From assembly GCF_027158205.1 (NCBI RefSeq), contig NZ_JAPVLU010000011.1:124001-188000 (forward strand): a stretch of 64,000 nt of DNA, read 5' to 3'. A program made the position numbers and the translations under genes. Shown in pieces: positions 61,460 through 64,000 of this stretch. Every line of letters begins with the position of its first letter. The first letter of the stretch is position 1. The notes under the pieces are model-generated. The model saw nothing but the letters and a program-made list of their open reading frames with translations. It had not been told where the DNA came from and did no database searches. This DNA comes from Streptomyces sp. H39-S7 (GTDB taxonomy: Bacteria > Actinomycetota > Actinomycetes > Streptomycetales > Streptomycetaceae).

Positions 61460-62089
61460 TCAGGCGGGTTCGGGGTTGGATGAAGCGGCTGTGCTCCAGC
61501 CCTGTTCGAGCAGGAGGCTTGCCCGGTCCACGGCGTCGGCAGCGTCGGCGCGGGAGCCGGCGAACGCGAGGGTTTCCAGGGTGAACCGGGCGTAGACCGC
61601 GCACAGGAGATCGTCGCTCGGGCGGTTGGTCTGCTCGGCCAGGGCCCGGGCCAGGGCGTTCTCGTGGCGCAGGGCCATCGCGCGAGCGTACTCACGCAGG
61701 GCAGGCGTCTGCTGGATGAGCTGCTGGAACTGCACGAAGCGCGGGTCGCGGGTATTGGGCGAGGTGACGAGACTCGCGAGGTGAGCCCGCAAGGCCGCGG
61801 GGATCGTCTGGCCCGGAGGCCGTTCGGTGACCGCGGCGATCAGGGCGTCCTCGTTGTCGGCGTCCTCGTCGAAGACCAAGGCCTCTTTACCGCCGGGGAA
61901 GTAGTTGAACAGGGTCGACACTGACACGTCGGCGACGTCGGCGATCTCGCGGACGCCCACCTGGTCGTATCCGCGCTCCAGGAACAGTCGCAGCGCGGTG
62001 TCGGCCAGCGCCTGACGGGTGGCGGCCTTCTTGCGTGCGCGACGCCCGCCCTGCGCCGGGCGATCGCTCATCTCATCCATGCCGTCCAT
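61460..62089 (-). CDS. TetR-family regulator
   Basis: 209 residues from ATG 62089 (ATG 62080 or 62071 also possible). N-terminal HTH: ATRQALADTALRLFLERGYD, QVGVREIADVADVSVSTLFN, YFPGGKEALVFDED. C-terminal ligand-binding helices (PAALRAHLASLVTSPNTRDP and others). Divergent from a TetX-like flavin monooxygenase; the AT-rich intergenic region carries a dyad, so it probably represses the monooxygenase until an inducer binds. Confidence 0.92.
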   Translation of the reverse strand: MDGMDEMSDRPAQGGRRARKKAATRQALADTALRLFLERGYDQVGVREIADVADVSVSTLFNYFPGGKEALVFDEDADNEDALIAAVTERPPGQTIPAALRAHLASLVTSPNTRDPRFVQFQQLIQQTPALREYARAMALRHENALARALAEQTNRPSDDLLCAVYARFTLETLAFAGSRADAADAVDRASLLLEQGWSTAASSNPEPA

Positions 62090-62111
62090 CCTATTCCAGA
62101 CTTTCGCACTG

Positions 62112-62131
62112 CAACATATTTGGAACTGTTG
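62112..62131. promoter_or_regulatory. Candidate TetR operator
   Basis: CAACA (62112-62116) and TGTTG (62127-62131) are inverted arms around 10 bp, in an AT-rich patch of the 131-bp divergent region between the TetR regulator and the monooxygenase. Probably overlaps both promoters. Confidence 0.5.
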
Positions 62132-62220
62132 TATGTTTGTATCGGTTGGAGATTTTCCGGCCGTGCTGGACATCTTGGCGGCACCCGGCCGCGCACCGGC
62201 GCCCGAGAATGGACCCCCTC

Positions 62221-63372
62221 ATGAACCCCGCAGCCCCCACGCAGGCCAGAATCAGCATCATCGGCGCCGGACCGGGCGGGCTGACCTGCGCCCGCATCCT
62301 GCAGCGACGCGGCATCCCCGTCACCGTCTACGACCGGGACGCAGGCCCCGATGTCCGCAACCAGGGCGGCACCCTGGACCTGCACGCCGACAACGGCCAG
62401 ATCGCCCTGCGCGAGGCCGGCCTGCTGGACGAGTTCTTCGAACTGGCCCGCCCCGAGGGTCAGGAGATGCGTCAGATGAACCCCGACGGCGCACTTCTCT
62501 CGCACCAGGTCCCGGACGCCGACGAGCTTTTCAAGCCGGAGATCGACCGCGGCCAGCTGCGCGACCTGCTGCTGGGCTCCCTGGAGCCGGGAACCGTGCA
62601 GTGGGGCCGCGACCTGGCATCGGTGAGCGGACCGGCGAAGGGCCCGCGCCGGCTGCACTTCACCGACGGCACCACCCTGCAGAGCGATCTGGTCATCGGC
62701 GCCGACGGCGCCTTCTCCCGGGTGCGCCCCGCCGTGTCACCGGCCGTCCCGGAGTACTCCGGGGTGAGCTTCCTGGAGGCGTGGTTCAACGACGTCGAGA
62801 ACGCACATCCCGAGATCGCCGGGCTGGTCGGCCAGGGCGGCGCCCACGCGGCTGACGGCGAGCGCGGGATGTTCGCCCAGCGCAACGGCGGCAACCACAT
62901 CCGCGTCTACCTCATTCAGAAGGTCCCGGTCGACTGGATAAGCACGTGCGGTCTGGCCCCTGACGACACCGATGCCCTCCGCGCTCTGCTGTTGGAGCGT
63001 TACGCCCACTGGTCGCCCCAGATGCAGCGGCTGATCACCGACAACGACGGCCCCTACATCCAGCGGCCGATCTTCACCCTGGCCGTCCCGCACACCTGGG
63101 AGCACAACCCGACCGTCGCCCTGCTCGGTGACGCCGCGCACCTCATGCCCCCGCTGGGCGTCGGCGTCAACCTCGCCATGCTCGACGCCAGCGAGCTGGC
63201 TGTGGCCCTGGCCGAGGCCGCCGCCATCGACGACGCCGTCCGCACCTACGAGCAGACCATGCTCCCGCGCTCCACCGAGAACGCCAAGATCCTCGAAGGC
63301 GGCGCCGAATTCCTCCTGTCGATCGAGCTCCCCGACCTCGGAGACGACCAAGGGCCCACCGCCCAGTCGTGA
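62221..63372 (+). CDS. TetX-like FAD-dependent monooxygenase
   Basis: 383 residues from ATG 62221 (ATG 62209 in frame). FAD site ISIIGAGPGGLTCARILQRR, RNQGGTLDLHADNGQIALRE (very close to the GGTLDLHxxxGQ motif of TetX), DRGQLRDLLLGSLEPGTVQW, TLQSDLVIGADGAFSRVRPA (DG motif) and LLGDAAHLMPPLGVGVNLAM (GD motif). Family members hydroxylate aromatic or polyketide substrates; TetX inactivates tetracyclines. The C-terminus is of normal length with a helix to the end. Controlled by the divergent TetR. Substrate not provable from sequence. Confidence 0.92.
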   Translation: MNPAAPTQARISIIGAGPGGLTCARILQRRGIPVTVYDRDAGPDVRNQGGTLDLHADNGQIALREAGLLDEFFELARPEGQEMRQMNPDGALLSHQVPDADELFKPEIDRGQLRDLLLGSLEPGTVQWGRDLASVSGPAKGPRRLHFTDGTTLQSDLVIGADGAFSRVRPAVSPAVPEYSGVSFLEAWFNDVENAHPEIAGLVGQGGAHAADGERGMFAQRNGGNHIRVYLIQKVPVDWISTCGLAPDDTDALRALLLERYAHWSPQMQRLITDNDGPYIQRPIFTLAVPHTWEHNPTVALLGDAAHLMPPLGVGVNLAMLDASELAVALAEAAAIDDAVRTYEQTMLPRSTENAKILEGGAEFLLSIELPDLGDDQGPTAQS

Positions 63373-63621
63373 ACCCGCAGCCGGCCCACGCATCGCCCTG
63401 TGCGCACAGCAGCGCGCTCGAGGCGAAGCACTCGGACCCCCCGTTGGTGAAACAGCCGGTAAGTACAGCCCGTGCTGATCGGTCTGCCACCTGTGGCCTG
63501 CCGTATGGCCGCAAGCCCGGCTATGTCGTGACGCTCTGATCGGCTGATATGCGGTGTGAACCGTGCCCGTTTGCCACTGAAGATGGACCGGTGACGACTC
63601 GGCAGCCCTATCAGGTTGTGC

Positions 63622-63957
63622 CTAGGAAGCGCCCCACTCCGCCTGGACCCAGGCCAACTGTGCGTCGCTCAGCGTCGGATCGAACCCTTCCGGGAACAGC
63701 AGCATGCGCGGCTGCGGCCACATGTTCTCCGGCCCGTGCTCCTGGCAGTCCAAGGCGATGAGGTGCGGCCCTTCCCCGCAGGACTCGTACTGGTAGGGGC
63801 GGTCATGCACCTGGCAGACATATCCGAATACCGCACAGTCGTCATCGTCAGCCGGTTCGTAGGAGCCGGGATCGCTGATGACCACGGTTACCGGCTCTTG
63901 CCGGTTGAACCGAGGGATAGGCCGGGGATCACGCCACAGCAGTCGAGGAGGGAGCAC
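63622..63957 (-). CDS. Small hypothetical protein
   Basis: 111 residues, GTG 63957. Acidic, Trp/Cys-containing soluble protein: TVVISDPGSYEPADDDDCAV, FGYVCQVHDRPYQYESCGEG, MLLFPEGFDPTLSDAQLAWV, ending AEWGAS. Cys/His positions could bind metal. Family not recognised. Confidence 0.65.
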   Translation of the reverse strand: MLPPRLLWRDPRPIPRFNRQEPVTVVISDPGSYEPADDDDCAVFGYVCQVHDRPYQYESCGEGPHLIALDCQEHGPENMWPQPRMLLFPEGFDPTLSDAQLAWVQAEWGAS

Positions 63958-64000
63958 GCGCCCATCATGCCCCGCGATCGACCCCTGCGGAGGAAACGCC

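Noticed and set aside
1..64000. CRISPR arrays, rRNA or riboswitches
   Set aside because: No regularly spaced short repeats other than the WD40 coding repeats, and no recognisable structured RNA signature was seen.

Overview
The window looks like part of a Streptomyces (or close relative) genome. It is GC-rich with strong third-position G/C bias, uses many GTG starts and ATGA/GTGA overlaps, and carries typical streptomycete families: a TTA-containing TPR regulator, WYL and MarR regulators, large FtsX permeases, a CHAT peptidase and DUF6461. No rRNA, complete tRNA, CRISPR array or phage structural gene was found. The density of transposase scraps and broken genes suggests a chromosome arm, a linear plasmid or an integrated accessory region. 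All calls come from reading the sequence; no database search was possible.

Layout. 1-2483: 3' end of a signalling NTPase-like protein with 13 nearly identical WD40 repeats. 2762-6570: leftward accessory operon behind an operator-covered promoter. It holds a small unknown gene, a 743-residue protein with a possible divergent family-B DNA polymerase palm, a frameshifted small gene, and a 254-residue basic HTH protein that could be a terminal protein. 6880-13527: eight tightly coupled leftward genes combining the 2-hydroxypentadienoate lower pathway (hydratase, acylating aldehyde dehydrogenase, hydroxy-oxovalerate aldolase) with a ketoacyl synthase III, an acyl carrier protein, a CitE-type lyase, a MaoC dehydratase and an Eis-like acetyltransferase. 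The divergent regulator at 13765 has two TTA codons. 15172-16106: three truncated genes packed together. 16240-17103: a protein with two histone-fold-like segments. 17175-18200: an esterase. 18507-19463: gene remnants. 19464-21446: epoxide-hydrolase-like enzyme and divergent WYL regulator sharing an 11-bp-arm palindrome. 21679-23293: YdeI-family protein, a broken LuxR fragment and an unusual signal peptidase I. 23952-31272: ABC ATPase convergent with two very large FtsX-type permeases. 31746-33167: anchored ChW-domain protein. 33739-39785: TPR protein, CHAT peptidase and two divergent unknown genes, a candidate conflict or regulated-proteolysis module. 39899-44650: nitrobindin, small ORF, MFS exporter with MarR regulator, secreted M15 peptidase.

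44744-54410 is rich in mobile DNA: an IS481 remnant, a complete ISL3-type element with 8-bp target duplication but a dead transposase, an IS5-type transposase, an internally deleted ISAzo13-type element with both ends, and IS5 and IS110 remnants. Between them lie a secreted DUF1906 protein and a frameshifted DUF6461 gene. 54602-56173 encodes a protein whose N-terminus resembles those of some contractile-injection-system cargo. 56737-60259 is an operon of a receiver/thioredoxin-reductase-like fusion, a cyclic-nucleotide-domain histidine kinase and a UBP-type zinc finger. The end holds an AraC remnant, a TetR regulator divergent from a TetX-like flavin monooxygenase, and a small unknown gene.

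The strongest candidates for undescribed biology are the polymerase-like/terminal-protein-like operon, the mixed meta-cleavage/fatty-acid operon, the histone-fold doublet and the CHAT module.
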